Origin: Pseudomonas sp. FP453
GTDB lineage: Bacteria; Pseudomonadota; Gammaproteobacteria; Pseudomonadales; Pseudomonadaceae
Reading direction: 5' to 3'
DNA: 64,000 nt
Assembly: GCF_030687495.1 (NCBI RefSeq)
Contig: NZ_CP117435.1
Location: forward strand, 4,964,501 to 5,028,500
Shown: positions 26,447 through 36,854 of the stretch, piece by piece
Layout: every line of letters begins with the position of its first letter
Numbering within the stretch: position 1 is the stretch's first letter
Position numbers and translations under genes: made by a program
The notes under the pieces: model-generated
Told to the model about the DNA's origin: nothing
Database searches by the model: none
What the model saw: only the letters and a program-made list of their open reading frames with translations

Positions 26447-27979
26447 ATGCCCCGTAAAACCTGGCGCGCCGCGCTCGCCGCCTATGCCAGCCCCTCGACA
26501 TTAGTCCTGTTGTTGCTCGGCTTTGCCGCCGGCCTGCCTTACATGTTGGTGTTCTCGACGCTTTCGGTGTGGCTGCGTGAGGCCGGTGTGGCCCGCGAGA
26601 CCATCGGCTATGCGAGCCTGATCGGTTTGGCGTACGCCTTCAAATGGGTCTGGTCGCCGCTGCTCGATCAGTGGCGCCTGCCAATCCTCGGCAAACTCGG
26701 GCGTCGTCGTTCCTGGCTGGTGCTTGCCCAGTCGCTGGTGATCCTCGGACTGATCGGCATGGGTTTCTGCGATCCGCAGAAACACCTGTCCTGGCTGATA
26801 GCCATCGCCGTGGTCGTGGCCTTCGCGTCGGCCACCCAGGATATTGCGGTGGACGCCTACCGCCTGGAAATTGCCGACGACAGCCGCCAGGCCGCCCTGG
26901 CTGCCAGCTATATGTCCGGCTACCGCATCGCCGCCCTGCTGGCCACGGCCGGTGCACTGTTCTTTGCCGAAGGCTTCGGCTCCACCGGTTTCAACTACCA
27001 GCACTCGGCGTGGCTCGGCACCTATGTGCTGTTCGGCGTACTGATGGTGCCGGCGCTGCTGACCACCCTGTTCATGCGCGAACCGAACGTGCCACTGCGC
27101 ACCCAATTGCAGGCCGGGCGCTACAGCTTTGTGCACCAACTGGTCTCGGTGTTCGTGCTGATTGTGCTGCTGGTGTCAGTGCCGGCGATGTTCACCCAGC
27201 TGTACAACACCGATTTCGAGAGCGTGATGTTCCACGGCATGAGCCTGTGGGACCTGCTGATGGACGACCGCGCGTTCCTGCGGGCCATCCTCTATATCAC
27301 CCTCACCGCGCTGTGCCTGTCGGCCATGGGCCGCCGCGGCCTGGCGCCGGTGCTGACGCCGGTCAACGACTTTATCCTGCGTTACCGCTGGCAAGCGCTG
27401 CTGCTGCTCGGGCTGATTGCCACCTACCGCATGTCCGACACGGTGATGGGCGTGATGGCCAACGTGTTCTACATCGACCAGGGCTTTACCAAGGACCAGA
27501 TCGCCGGAGTCAGCAAGATCTTCGGCCTGATCATGACCCTGCTCGGCGCCGGCATGGGTGGCCTGCTGATTGTGCGGTTCGGTATCTTGCCGATCCTGTT
27601 TATCGGCGGTGTGTTCTCCGCCGGTACCAACCTGCTGTTCGTGGCGCTGGCCGACATGGGCCCGGACTTGCAGATGCTGATCTTCACCATTTCCCTGGAT
27701 AACTTCAGCTCGGGCATGGCCACCTCAGCATTCGTCGCCTACTTGTCGAGCCTGACCAACCTGAAGTTCTCTGCCACCCAATACGCCCTGCTCAGCTCGA
27801 TCATGCTGCTGCTGCCGCGCCTGATCGGCGGCTATTCGGGGGTGATGGTGGAGAAGTTCGGTTATCACAACTTCTTCCTGATTACCTGCCTGCTGGGCGT
27901 GCCGACGCTGTTTCTGATTGCGTTGCATTGGTTTCAGGAAAATCGGCGGGCGCGGTTGAATCCAACGCAAGAAGACTGA
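26447..27979 (+). CDS. ampG: Muropeptide permease AmpG
   Basis: An inner-membrane major-facilitator transporter that imports GlcNAc-anhydroMurNAc peptides for cell-wall recycling and so controls AmpC induction. The 510-residue protein has about 12-14 hydrophobic segments, with the family signatures [20 protein letters not shown] at the N-terminus and [13 protein letters not shown] after helix 4. It lies 43 nt after the ATL gene and upstream of proS on the same strand. Confidence 0.93.
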   Translation: MPRKTWRAALAAYASPSTLVLLLLGFAAGLPYMLVFSTLSVWLREAGVARETIGYASLIGLAYAFKWVWSPLLDQWRLPILGKLGRRRSWLVLAQSLVILGLIGMGFCDPQKHLSWLIAIAVVVAFASATQDIAVDAYRLEIADDSRQAALAASYMSGYRIAALLATAGALFFAEGFGSTGFNYQHSAWLGTYVLFGVLMVPALLTTLFMREPNVPLRTQLQAGRYSFVHQLVSVFVLIVLLVSVPAMFTQLYNTDFESVMFHGMSLWDLLMDDRAFLRAILYITLTALCLSAMGRRGLAPVLTPVNDFILRYRWQALLLLGLIATYRMSDTVMGVMANVFYIDQGFTKDQIAGVSKIFGLIMTLLGAGMGGLLIVRFGILPILFIGGVFSAGTNLLFVALADMGPDLQMLIFTISLDNFSSGMATSAFVAYLSSLTNLKFSATQYALLSSIMLLLPRLIGGYSGVMVEKFGYHNFFLITCLLGVPTLFLIALHWFQENRRARLNPTQED

Positions 27980-27993
27980 CACACCCCGATCAG

Positions 27994-28013
27994 TGTGGGA
28001 GCCAGCTCCCACA
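27994..28013. repeat. Collapsed REP palindrome
   Basis: TGTGGGAGC-CA-GCTCCCACA is a perfect 9-bp inverted repeat made of the two outer ends of a REPIN, with the cores and loop missing. It looks like an internal deletion of a REPIN between ampG and proS. Confidence 0.7.
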
Positions 28014-28106
28014 AAAACACACTGCGACCTCGCGCCTGTACTCCAGCAGCAACCGCCCGTACAATCCCAAGTCATTTCAAGTCCAAGCAACCGACAACGG
28101 CCTACC

Positions 28107-29822
28107 ATGCGTACCAGTCAATATTTGCTCGCCACACAGAAAGAAACGCCTTCCGACGCGGTTGTGATCAGCCATCAGCTGATGCTGCGCGCCGGCATGA
28201 TCCGCAAACTGGCCTCCGGCCTGTACACCTGGCTGCCCATGGGCTTGAAGGTGATGCGCAAGGTCGAAGCCATCGTTCGCGAAGAAATGAACGCCGCCGG
28301 TTCTCTGGAAGTGTTGATGCCGAGCACCCAACCGGCTGAACTGTGGCAGGAATCCGGGCGCTGGGAAGAGTACGGCCCGGAGTTGCTGCGCTTCAAGGAT
28401 CGTCATGGCCGCGATTTCTGCGCCGGCCCGACCCACGAAGAAGTGATCACCGACCTGATGCGCAACGAGCTGAGCAGCTACAAGCAGCTGCCGCTGAACC
28501 TGTATCAGATCCAGACCAAGTTCCGTGACGAAATCCGCCCACGCTTCGGCTTGATGCGCGGCCGCGAATTCATCATGAAGGACGCCTATTCGTTCCACGC
28601 TGACCAGGCATCGCTGCAGGTCACCTACGACCGCATGCACCAGGCCTACTGCAACGTGTTCACTCGCCTGGGCCTGAAGTTCCGCCCGGTTGAAGCGGAC
28701 AACGGTTCCATCGGCGGCGCCGGCTCCCACGAATTCCACGTACTGGCCGAATCCGGCGAAGACGACATCGTGTTCAGCAACGGTTCCGACTACGCGGCGA
28801 ACATCGAGAAAGCCGAAGCCGTGCCACGGGAAACTTCCCGCCCAGCGCCAAGCGAAGAGCTGCGCCTGGTGGACACCCCAGAGACCAAGACCATCGCGGC
28901 CCTGGTGGAAAAATTCAATCTGCCGATTGAAAAGACCATCAAGACCCTGATCGTGCGCGCCGAAGAAGAAGGCAAGCTGATCGCCCTGGTGATCCGTGGC
29001 GACCACGAACTCAACGAAATCAAGGCGGCCCAGCAACCTGGCGTGGCCAGCCCGCTGGTCATGGCCACCGATGCCGAACTGCGCGACGCCATTGGCGCCG
29101 GCGCCGGTTCCCTCGGCCCGCTGAACCTGCCGCTGCCGATCATCATCGACCGTTCGGTCGAGCTGATGAGCGACTTCGGCATTGGCGCGAACATCGACGA
29201 CAAGCACTACTTCGGCGTGAACTGGGAGCGTGACCTGCCGGTTCCGACCGTGGCCGACCTGCGTAACGTCGTCGCTGGCGACCCAAGCCCGGATGGCAAG
29301 GGCACCCTGGAAATCAAGCGCGGCATCGAAGTCGGGCACATCTTCCAGCTGGGCAACAAGTACAGCCAGGCGATGAACTGCAAGGTGCTGGGCGAAAACG
29401 GCAAGCCGGTGATCCTCGAAATGGGTTGCTACGGTATTGGCGTGTCCCGCGTGGTGGCCGCTGCCATCGAGCAGAACAACGACGCAAACGGCATTATCTG
29501 GAGCGACACCCTGGCGCCGTTCCAGATCGCCCTGGTGCCCCTGCGCTACGAAACCGAGCAAGTACGCGAAGCCACCGACAAACTGTATGCAGAACTGACG
29601 GCCGCCGGTTTTGAAGTGCTGCTGGATGACCGGGACAAGAAAACCAGCCCGGGCATCAAGTTCGCCGACATGGAACTGATTGGCATCCCCCACCGGATCG
29701 TGGTCAGTGACCGCGGCCTGGCCGATGGCAATCTGGAATACAAGAGCCGGACCGAAGCCGAAGCCCAACCGTTGCCGGTGGCTGACGTGCTGTCTTTCCT
29801 TCAGGCGCGTATTCGTCGCTGA
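28107..29822 (+). CDS. proS: Prolyl-tRNA synthetase
   Basis: A class II synthetase that charges tRNA-Pro. The 571-residue protein is the bacterial form with a YbaK-like editing insertion. It begins [14 protein letters not shown] and carries ERPTHEE-like [10 protein letters not shown], motif 2 [17 protein letters not shown], the editing-domain stretch [19 protein letters not shown], and the C-terminal anticodon-binding domain. ATG 28107 gives the usual Pseudomonas length; the frame extends upstream into the REP remnant without homology. Confidence 0.97.
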   Translation: MRTSQYLLATQKETPSDAVVISHQLMLRAGMIRKLASGLYTWLPMGLKVMRKVEAIVREEMNAAGSLEVLMPSTQPAELWQESGRWEEYGPELLRFKDRHGRDFCAGPTHEEVITDLMRNELSSYKQLPLNLYQIQTKFRDEIRPRFGLMRGREFIMKDAYSFHADQASLQVTYDRMHQAYCNVFTRLGLKFRPVEADNGSIGGAGSHEFHVLAESGEDDIVFSNGSDYAANIEKAEAVPRETSRPAPSEELRLVDTPETKTIAALVEKFNLPIEKTIKTLIVRAEEEGKLIALVIRGDHELNEIKAAQQPGVASPLVMATDAELRDAIGAGAGSLGPLNLPLPIIIDRSVELMSDFGIGANIDDKHYFGVNWERDLPVPTVADLRNVVAGDPSPDGKGTLEIKRGIEVGHIFQLGNKYSQAMNCKVLGENGKPVILEMGCYGIGVSRVVAAAIEQNNDANGIIWSDTLAPFQIALVPLRYETEQVREATDKLYAELTAAGFEVLLDDRDKKTSPGIKFADMELIGIPHRIVVSDRGLADGNLEYKSRTEAEAQPLPVADVLSFLQARIRR

Positions 29823-29842
29823 AAACCAGATCAAGAGAAGTC

Positions 29843-30796
29843 ATGTTCAAGCGAAACACCAGAGCCCTGGGGGGCGCCGCCTTGTGCGGCGCCCTGCTGG
29901 TCAGCGGCTGCGCCAACCAGATGTCGCAACGCAGTGAGCACGAGGAGCGGGTCGAGCGCAAGTTGCTCGACCACAGCCTGCAGATCGATGTAGGCGAACC
30001 CAAAGTGCTGGAGCTGCCGCAACGCCGGGTGCGCATTCACGAGCAGAAGACCTTTGAGGTCACCGAGTTCGAAGTCACCCGTCGCTACGACCGCTACACC
30101 CCCTACCAGCCCTGGCGCAAACTCTATGAGATGCCTCTGGGTGCCGTCGCCCTGGTGGCCGGCGCGGGCGCCAACGTGGTGAATATCTTCGCCCTGGGCA
30201 ACCTGCCGACCAGCGTTACCCGCGACTGGCTGACCTACGGCGTGGACGGCCTCAACCCGTTCATGAACGTGCAGTCCCATGGCCGCGCGCAACAGAACCT
30301 GGCGGGTATCGATGAAGTCCAGCGCGACAAGCGCGTGGAGTATTCGAGCCTGCCCTGGAGCGAGCGCCCGGTACAAGTCACCGCCGGCAAGCAAACCCAC
30401 GAGCTGAGCACCGACCGCAACGGCGTCCTGCGCCTGAACCTGTTGGACAGCCCCTTTGCCGAGCAAGACCTGAACCGCGTCACCACCCTGAAAATCAGCG
30501 TGGAAGATGGCCAGGACGATGTGCATTCGGACTCCACACTGGCGATCAGCAGCACATTGCGCGGCAAGCTGCTGGAAGCTCACGGCCTGATCTACGACGA
30601 CCTGGAAGATGACGAGGTGAACCAGTGGGTGCACCGGGTCAAGCGCTTGTCGGAGTTGGGTTTGGAAGAAGAGGCCAGCGAGCTTGAGCAGAGCCTGATC
30701 GAACTGACGCGCAATGATCCCGAGTTGCAGCAGGAGTTTTTGCAGGCGTTGACCAAGGATGCGGGGCGCTTGGTCGCAGATCCTGGCGCTCGCTGA
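29843..30796 (+). CDS. Predicted lipoprotein, function unknown
   Basis: A 317-residue protein with a lipoprotein signal (LLVSGC, Cys near residue 24). The mature part has a basic/acidic N-terminal stretch, a central hydrophobic run LGAVALVAGAGANVVNIFALG that could sit in the membrane, and a C-terminal helical region rich in Glu and Leu. I do not recognise a named domain. It lies 20 nt after proS, with AGAGAAG before the ATG, so it may be co-transcribed; the pairing does not suggest a specific job. Confidence 0.8.
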   Translation: MFKRNTRALGGAALCGALLVSGCANQMSQRSEHEERVERKLLDHSLQIDVGEPKVLELPQRRVRIHEQKTFEVTEFEVTRRYDRYTPYQPWRKLYEMPLGAVALVAGAGANVVNIFALGNLPTSVTRDWLTYGVDGLNPFMNVQSHGRAQQNLAGIDEVQRDKRVEYSSLPWSERPVQVTAGKQTHELSTDRNGVLRLNLLDSPFAEQDLNRVTTLKISVEDGQDDVHSDSTLAISSTLRGKLLEAHGLIYDDLEDDEVNQWVHRVKRLSELGLEEEASELEQSLIELTRNDPELQQEFLQALTKDAGRLVADPGAR

Positions 30797-30821
30797 GATC
30801 TAAAGCCTGCTGAAGATCTAA

Positions 30822-30911
30822 TGTGGGAGCGGGCTTGCCCGCGATGAGGGAGTGTCAGTCAAAGCATGTATTGACTGATCCACCGCTATCGCAGGCAAGC
30901 CAGCTCCCACA
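30822..30911. repeat. REPIN with mixed arms between convergent genes
   Basis: The left core GTGGGAGCGGGCTTGCCCGC is inverted to a right core of the CCAG type (GCAGGCAAGCCAGCTCCCAC). It lies between the lipoprotein gene and dinB. Confidence 0.85.
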
Positions 30912-30925
30912 GTTTTATCCGGTTT

Positions 30926-31984
30926 CTACCAGGAAAATTCGAGTTGTTCGTTGCCGCTGCTTAGATCCAGCAAGCGCACACCAATGCCCAACAACCGCAC
31001 CGGCTTCCCACCCCGATTAAACGCCTGCGTCAGCAGCTGTTGATAACTCTCCAGATCCCGCCCTGCCCCCGCCTGTTCCAGGGTCGTCTGGGTAAAGTCA
31101 TGAAACTTCACCTTCACGAACGGCTTGCCCGCACGGTAGCTGCTGTCGATACGCGCCATCCGCCCCGCCAGGGTCTCCATCAGTTCGGGCAGTTTCGCCA
31201 GGCAGCTTGAGAGATCCGGCAGGTCAACATCATAGGTGTTTTCCACACTGATGGATTGTCGCCGACTGTCGTTGTGCACCACTCGATCATCAATCCCACG
31301 CGCCAGGCTCCACAGTCGCTCGCCAAAACTGCCGAATTCGCGCACCAGCGCCAACTTGTTCCACTCGCGCAGTTGCAGGCAGTCTTCAATGCCCAGGCGC
31401 GCCAGCTTGTCCGCCGTGACTTTGCCCACGCCGTGCAATTTGTTCACCGGCAATTGGGACACAAAATCTTCAACCTGGTCCGGGGTAATCACAAACAGGC
31501 CGTTGGGCTTTTTCCAGTCGCTGGCGATCTTGGCCAGGAACTTGTTCGGCGCCACGCCCGCAGAGACAGTGATGTGTAGCTGATTGGAAACCCGGCGCCG
31601 GATATCCTGGGCAATGCGCGTGGCACTGCCGCCAAAGTGTGGGCAGTCGGACACATCCAGGTAGGCTTCATCCAGCGACAGCGGCTCGATCAGGTCGGTG
31701 TAGTCGCGAAAGATCGTGTGGATTTCCTTCGACGCTTCCTTATAGGCATCCATGCGCGGCTTGACGATGGTCAGGTCCGGGCACAGCTTCAAGGCGTGGC
31801 GTGACGACATGGCCGAACGCACCCCATACGCCCGCGCCTCGTAGTTGCAGGTGGCGATCACCCCGCGCCGGTCTGCCGAGCCACCCACCGCCAGCGGCTT
31901 TTGCGCCAGGCTCGGGTCGTCGCGCATCTCGATGGCGGCGTAGAAACAATCACAATCAACGTGGATGATTTTGCGCTGCGTCAT
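30926..31984 (-). CDS. dinB: DNA polymerase IV
   Basis: A Y-family translesion polymerase. The 352-residue protein carries the catalytic IIHVDCDCFYAAIEMRD and SLDEAYLDVS motifs, the helix-hairpin-helix region KLHGVGKVTADKLA, and the little-finger domain ending KVKFHDFTQTT. The C-terminus (NEQLEFSW) lacks a long beta-clamp tail, though LEF-type residues may serve. ATG 31984 is preferred to 32005. A LexA-like box lies 47 nt upstream, consistent with SOS induction. Confidence 0.95.
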   Translation of the reverse strand: MTQRKIIHVDCDCFYAAIEMRDDPSLAQKPLAVGGSADRRGVIATCNYEARAYGVRSAMSSRHALKLCPDLTIVKPRMDAYKEASKEIHTIFRDYTDLIEPLSLDEAYLDVSDCPHFGGSATRIAQDIRRRVSNQLHITVSAGVAPNKFLAKIASDWKKPNGLFVITPDQVEDFVSQLPVNKLHGVGKVTADKLARLGIEDCLQLREWNKLALVREFGSFGERLWSLARGIDDRVVHNDSRRQSISVENTYDVDLPDLSSCLAKLPELMETLAGRMARIDSSYRAGKPFVKVKFHDFTQTTLEQAGAGRDLESYQQLLTQAFNRGGKPVRLLGIGVRLLDLSSGNEQLEFSW

Positions 31985-32030
31985 ATAAACAGAGGGTTGA
32001 TTCAACGGACGGCCAGTATCGCATCCACCC

Positions 32031-32046
32031 CTGTATATAGCACCAG
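32031..32046 (-). promoter_or_regulatory. LexA (SOS) box upstream of dinB
   Basis: CTGTATATAGCACCAG fits CTGT-N8-ACAG with a single mismatch in the second half (CCAG) and has the AT-rich TATATA centre expected of LexA sites. It lies 47 nt upstream of the dinB start. Confidence 0.7.
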
Positions 32047-32222
32047 TAGTTTGAATCTTCCGTTTGAACGGTAGGAAGATTCGCGGATGAATTTATTTTT
32101 TCAATCGAATCGAGCGCCCCAATAGAGCTGAAACCCTTGGCCAGACTGGGCCAGAGCCGTTCACACAAGTGTCTTATAGCGCTAACCGATTGAACCACAA
32201 GCGCTTTTCTTCGAATAAGCGG

Positions 32223-32250
32223 TTGACACCCCCGCGTTCCTCTGTAGAAT
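32223..32250 (+). promoter_or_regulatory. Sigma-70 promoter of the first initiator tRNA
   Basis: TTGACA at 32223-32228 and TAGAAT at 32245-32250, 16 nt apart. The tRNA begins 13 nt after the -10 element. A GC-rich GCCGAC-type stretch follows the -10. Confidence 0.88.
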
Positions 32251-32263
32251 GCCGACACACAGA

Positions 32264-32340
<77 letters not shown>

Positions 32341-32346
32341 AACATC

Positions 32347-32378
32347 AAAAAAGGCTACTCGAAAGAGTGGCCTTTTTT
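32347..32378 (+). terminator. Terminator of tRNA-fMet copy 1
   Basis: AAAAAAGGCTACTC-GAAA-GAGTGGCCTTTTTT forms a stem with a GAAA loop and a T6 tail directly after the CCA end. Confidence 0.93.
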
Positions 32379-32495
32379 GTGCGCGTCCATTTTTCGATTG
32401 TCGGACAAAAATCTTTGTCTATCGCGCACTTACCGCTCGCGAGCGGCCATTCAACGGCTAATTCACACTTATTTGACCGATACCTCCATTAACGG

Positions 32496-32523
32496 TTGAC
32501 ACCCCGCCGCTTGGCTGTAGAAT
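32496..32523 (+). promoter_or_regulatory. Sigma-70 promoter of the second initiator tRNA
   Basis: TTGACA at 32496-32501 and TAGAAT at 32518-32523 with a 16-nt spacer, the same layout as the first unit. The spacer sequence has diverged, whereas the -35 and -10 elements are identical. Confidence 0.88.
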
Positions 32524-32535
32524 GCCGCCCACAGA

Positions 32536-32612
<77 letters not shown>

Positions 32613-32618
32613 AACATC

Positions 32619-32650
32619 AAAAAAGGCTACTCGAAAGAGTGGCCTTTTTT
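32619..32650 (+). terminator. Terminator of tRNA-fMet copy 2
   Basis: The same hairpin, GAAA loop and T6 tail as after copy 1. The identity of the two units extends from just before the tRNA to the end of this terminator. Confidence 0.93.
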
Positions 32651-32891
32651 GTATCCGGTGAAAAAGTCCTTCTGAAACAATGACATGGCATCTTTCATGA
32701 AACCGTAGACGGTTTGTAGAGTCCATCTCATTGCAAGCTATGCTCAATGCTCAAGCGCTGCCCTCTACGACCAATGGCCGCTGTCGCCGCCCCCGGCGAT
32801 CCGCGTTAATATTTGTAATTATTTTGTCCATAGGGATTGGTAACTTGGCTGGATACCTCCATCCTGTCGCGCACAATCCACGAGGTGATTG

Positions 32892-35534
32892 ATGCGCGCC
32901 AACTCGTCTGAACCACTAGACACCGTCACAGCAGAACAACCGATCGCTCCCGCCCGTTTGCGCTGGCTGGATCTGTTGAGCAAGTACCGCCAGCCCATCG
33001 GCCTGGCTGTCACCTTGTTGCTGTTCGCAATCGCCCTGATCGCCTGCCGGCACTTGTTGCTGGAGCTGGACCTTTACGCCCTGCACGACTCAATCCTGGA
33101 AGTGCCCAAGCCCGCCCTGCTCGGTGCGTTTGCTGCAGCGGTCGCCGGTTTCGTCATTCTGTTGGGCTATGAGTTTTCCGGTGCGCGCTACGCGGGCGTG
33201 AACCTGCCGGCCAAGACCCTGGCCCTCGGCGGCTTCACCGCCTTTGCCATCGGCAATGCCATCGGCTTGTCGATGCTCTCCGGCGGATCGGTGCGCTACC
33301 GCTTATATGCACGGCATGGCATCGGGGCTTCAGAAGTCGCGCACATGACCGTGTTTGCCAGCCTGGCCCTGGGCACCGCCCTGCCGCCACTGGCTGCACT
33401 GGCGACCCTGAGCAACCTGCCGGCCGCCTCGACCTACCTGCATTTGCCGCAAGCGGTGCTGGGCGGGATTGCTGGCGCGGTGCTGCTGTTGTCGGCGGTG
33501 TTGTGCATCGGTATTTATCGCCGCCGCCTGCCAGAGCAACCCTACCCGGACAACCTGCTGGTGAAAGCCGGCCGGCGCACCCTGCGCCTGCCGGGCCGGC
33601 GCCTGACCTTCCTGCAACTGATCATCACCGCACTGGACGTCGCTGCCGCCGCCACCGTCCTCTATATGTTGCTGCCGGAAGCGCCACCCTTCGGCCCGTT
33701 CCTGCTGGTGTACCTGCTGGCCCTGGCCGCCGGCGTGCTCAGCCATGTGCCGGGCGGTGTGGGCGTGTTCGAAGCGATCCTGCTCGCCGCCTTCGCCGAC
33801 AAGCTCGGTGCCGCGCCATTGGCCGCCGCCCTGCTGCTGTACCGCATGATCTATGTGGTCCTGCCATTGCTGATCGCCTGCGTGTTCCTGCTGGTCAATG
33901 AAGCGCAGCGTCTGTTCCAGACCCAGCAAAGCCTGCGGGTCGCCTCAGGCCTGGCGGCACCGGTGTTGGCCGTGCTGGTTTTTTTGTCCGGCGTGGTCCT
34001 GCTGTTTTCCGGCGCCACGCCAGAAATCGACTCACGCCTGGAAAACATCGGCTTCCTGATTCCCCACCGCCTGATTGACGCCTCGCACTTTGGCGCCAGC
34101 CTGATCGGTGTGTTGTGCCTGTTGCTCGCCCAGGGTTTGCGCCGACGCCTGTCGGCGGCCTGGATGCTGACCATGGTGTTGCTGCTGACCGGCGCCCTGC
34201 TCTCGCTGCTCAAGGGCTTCGACTGGGAAGAGGCCAGCCTGATGACCATGACGGCGATCCTGCTGGCGATCTTCCGCCGCTCGTTCTACCGCGCCAGCCG
34301 CCTGACCGAACTGCCGTTCTCGCCGCTGTACCTGGTGGCCAGCGTCTGCGTGCTGGGCGCATCGATCTGGCTGCTGCTGTTCGCCTATCAAGACGTGCCC
34401 TACAGCCACCAGTTGTGGTGGCAGTTCACCCTCGACGCCAACGCCCCGCGCGGCCTGCGCTCGTTGCTGGGTGCCGCCGTGCTGCTGGTGATCGTGTCGC
34501 TGACCTGGTTGCTGCGCACCGCACGCCCGATCATCCACTTGCCGACCCCGGAAGAACTGGAACGCGCCAGCAAGATCCTGATGGCCTCGTCCCAGCCCGA
34601 CGGCGGCCTGGCGCTGACCGGCGACAAAGCGCTGCTGTTCCACCCCAATGATGAAGCTTTCCTCATGTACGCCCGTCGCGGCCGCAGCCTGGTAGCCTTG
34701 TACGATCCGATCGGCCCGACCCAACCGCGTGCCGAGATGATCTGGCAGTTCCGCGACCTGTGCGACATCCACCATGCGCGCCCGGTGTTCTACCAGGTGC
34801 GGGCGGAAAACCTGCCGTACTACATGGACATCGGCCTCACCGCGATCAAGCTGGGCGAAGAAGCCCGCGTCGACCTGAAACGCTTTGACCTGGAAGCCAA
34901 GGGCAAAGAGATGAAGGACCTGCGCTACACCTGGAACCGTGGCACCCGGGACGGCCTGTCCCTGGAGATCCATGAACCGGGCACGGCGCCGATGGATGAA
35001 CTCAAAGTCATCTCCGACGCCTGGCTGACCGGCAAGAACGTGCGGGAAAAAGGCTTTTCCCTGGGACGATTCAGCGACGACTACCTCAAGCACTTTCGCA
35101 TCGCGATCATTCGCTTCGAAGGGCGCCCGGTGGCCTTCGCCAACCTGCTCGAGACCTACAACCACGACCTGGCCAGCCTCGACCTGATGCGTGCGCACCC
35201 GGACGCGCCCAAGCTGACCATGGAGTTCATGATGGTCGGCCTGATTCAACACTATAAGAGTCACGGCTACGCCCGCTTCAGCCTCGGCATGGTGCCGTTG
35301 TCGGGCCTGCAACCACGCCGCGGCGCCCCACTGACCCAACGCCTGGGTTCGATGGTGTTCCGTCGTGGCGAGCAACTGTATAACTTCCAAGGTTTGCGCC
35401 GCTTCAAAGACAAGTTCCAGCCTGACTGGGAACCCCGTTACATGGCCGTGCCCGCAGGACTTGATCCGCTGGTGGCACTGGCCGATACCGCCGCCCTGAT
35501 CGCGGGCGGCTTGACTGGATTGGTGAAACGCTGA
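32892..35534 (+). CDS. mprF: Aminoacyl-phosphatidylglycerol synthase/flippase MprF
   Basis: Transfers an amino acid (alanine in P. aeruginosa) from tRNA to phosphatidylglycerol and flips the product, lowering membrane charge and raising resistance to cationic peptides. The 880-residue protein has an N-terminal multi-helix flippase (about 35-540) and a cytosolic C-terminal DUF2156 synthase (about 555-870, with YDPIGP, TWNRGTRDGL, FSLGRFSDDYL, FSLGMVPLSGL). ATG 32892 follows GAGGTG; a TTG lies directly before it. The stop overlaps the start of ahyD (TGATG). The 240 nt upstream hold no motif I recognise. Confidence 0.95.
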   Translation: MRANSSEPLDTVTAEQPIAPARLRWLDLLSKYRQPIGLAVTLLLFAIALIACRHLLLELDLYALHDSILEVPKPALLGAFAAAVAGFVILLGYEFSGARYAGVNLPAKTLALGGFTAFAIGNAIGLSMLSGGSVRYRLYARHGIGASEVAHMTVFASLALGTALPPLAALATLSNLPAASTYLHLPQAVLGGIAGAVLLLSAVLCIGIYRRRLPEQPYPDNLLVKAGRRTLRLPGRRLTFLQLIITALDVAAAATVLYMLLPEAPPFGPFLLVYLLALAAGVLSHVPGGVGVFEAILLAAFADKLGAAPLAAALLLYRMIYVVLPLLIACVFLLVNEAQRLFQTQQSLRVASGLAAPVLAVLVFLSGVVLLFSGATPEIDSRLENIGFLIPHRLIDASHFGASLIGVLCLLLAQGLRRRLSAAWMLTMVLLLTGALLSLLKGFDWEEASLMTMTAILLAIFRRSFYRASRLTELPFSPLYLVASVCVLGASIWLLLFAYQDVPYSHQLWWQFTLDANAPRGLRSLLGAAVLLVIVSLTWLLRTARPIIHLPTPEELERASKILMASSQPDGGLALTGDKALLFHPNDEAFLMYARRGRSLVALYDPIGPTQPRAEMIWQFRDLCDIHHARPVFYQVRAENLPYYMDIGLTAIKLGEEARVDLKRFDLEAKGKEMKDLRYTWNRGTRDGLSLEIHEPGTAPMDELKVISDAWLTGKNVREKGFSLGRFSDDYLKHFRIAIIRFEGRPVAFANLLETYNHDLASLDLMRAHPDAPKLTMEFMMVGLIQHYKSHGYARFSLGMVPLSGLQPRRGAPLTQRLGSMVFRRGEQLYNFQGLRRFKDKFQPDWEPRYMAVPAGLDPLVALADTAALIAGGLTGLVKR

Positions 35535-36814
35535 TGATTCGACGTTCCTGGCGGTATGTATTGGTCGCTGTAGTGCTGCTCGCCTTGATCGCGGGCGGTG
35601 GCTTTTGGTACTGGAACCGCCCTGCCCCGCAGCCGACCCTGGAGCAACTGCCCCAGGCGGACGGCTCGGTGATCACCCGCGTGACGCCAAACGGCACACC
35701 CAAAGCCCGCGTCGTCGTGGCCGTGATGGCGGATGAAACCCTGACCGATAGCCAGCTGATCGCCCTGAGCCAGGGCGGCAAGGCACAAATCGTACAAGTG
35801 GTCCTGCCAAAGGATGACTGCAAGCTGCAGGAACAAGCGCTGCAAGGCGCCCTGGCCCAGCTCAAGGGCCCGGCCACCCTGGTCAGCGGCATCGGCCCAG
35901 GCGCAGCCCTCGCCTGGCGCTGGCTGGCGACACAGAACGACGACAAGGCCAATGCCATCTCCGTCGGTTTCGCCCTGGTACAGGAAGGCTGCAAGGACCC
36001 GCTGCCGAAAACCGCAGCCCATGGCAACTGGTTGGTGGCGTGGAACGACAACCCTGACGATGAAAGCGCCAGTTTCGTACGCGACACGCCGCGCGCCACC
36101 ACCAGCATCAGCGACTACGACATTCACTACCCGCAAGTGCTGAACAACGAACTGCGCAAGCAACTGGTGGGTTCGGACAACGGTGGCCTGGCCATCCCGG
36201 TGGTCGAAGTACCAGCCGGCCAGGCCAAGGACACCGTGACCCTGTTCCTCTCCGGCGACGGCGGCTGGCGCGACCTGGACCGCGACGTGGCCGGCGAGAT
36301 GGCCAAGATCGGCTACCCGGTGGTCGGCATCGACACGCTGCGCTACTACTGGCAGCACAAGACCCCGGAACAAAGCGCCAAGGACCTCACCGAACTGATG
36401 CAGCACTACCGGCAGAAGTGGGGCACCAAGCGCTTCGTCCTGACCGGTTACTCGTTCGGCGCCGACGTGCTGCCCGCGATCTACAACCGCATGCCGGAAA
36501 ACGAACAGCAGCGGGTCGACGCGATCATCCTGCTGGCCTTTGCCCGCACCGGCAGCTTTGAAATCGAAGTGGAAGGCTGGCTGGGCAACGCCGGCAAAGA
36601 AGCCGCCACCGGCCCGGAAATGGCCAAGCTGCCGCCGGAGAAAGTGGTGTGCATCTATGGTGCGGAAGAAGTCGATGAAAGTGGCTGCACCGACAAGACG
36701 GCGGTGGGTGAAGCATTGAAGCTGCCCGGTGGGCATCACTTCGACGAGAACTACCCGGCGCTGGCGCAGCGGTTGGTGGATATCATCGTGAAGCATCAGG
36801 CCAAGGCCGAGTAA
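35534..36814 (+). CDS. ahyD: VirJ-like alanyl-phosphatidylglycerol hydrolase AhyD
   Basis: The homologue PA0919 of P. aeruginosa, adjacent to its mprF, removes alanine from alanyl-PG in the periplasm. This 426-residue protein has an N-terminal membrane anchor (residues 7-27) and a VirJ alpha/beta-hydrolase domain. FLSGDGGWRDLD begins the catalytic part, GYSFG contains the nucleophile Ser307, and GGHHFDENY near the C-terminus supplies the His. It overlaps the mprF stop by one base, so synthesis and hydrolysis of the modified lipid are co-expressed. Confidence 0.9.
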   Translation: MIRRSWRYVLVAVVLLALIAGGGFWYWNRPAPQPTLEQLPQADGSVITRVTPNGTPKARVVVAVMADETLTDSQLIALSQGGKAQIVQVVLPKDDCKLQEQALQGALAQLKGPATLVSGIGPGAALAWRWLATQNDDKANAISVGFALVQEGCKDPLPKTAAHGNWLVAWNDNPDDESASFVRDTPRATTSISDYDIHYPQVLNNELRKQLVGSDNGGLAIPVVEVPAGQAKDTVTLFLSGDGGWRDLDRDVAGEMAKIGYPVVGIDTLRYYWQHKTPEQSAKDLTELMQHYRQKWGTKRFVLTGYSFGADVLPAIYNRMPENEQQRVDAIILLAFARTGSFEIEVEGWLGNAGKEAATGPEMAKLPPEKVVCIYGAEEVDESGCTDKTAVGEALKLPGGHHFDENYPALAQRLVDIIVKHQAKAE

Positions 36815-36854
36815 GCCTGAGACTTATACAGATCTAATTGTGGGAGCCGGCTTT

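Noticed and set aside
28077..29834. 585-codon open frame opposite proS
   Set aside because: Shadow frame; proS is complete and unambiguous on the plus strand.
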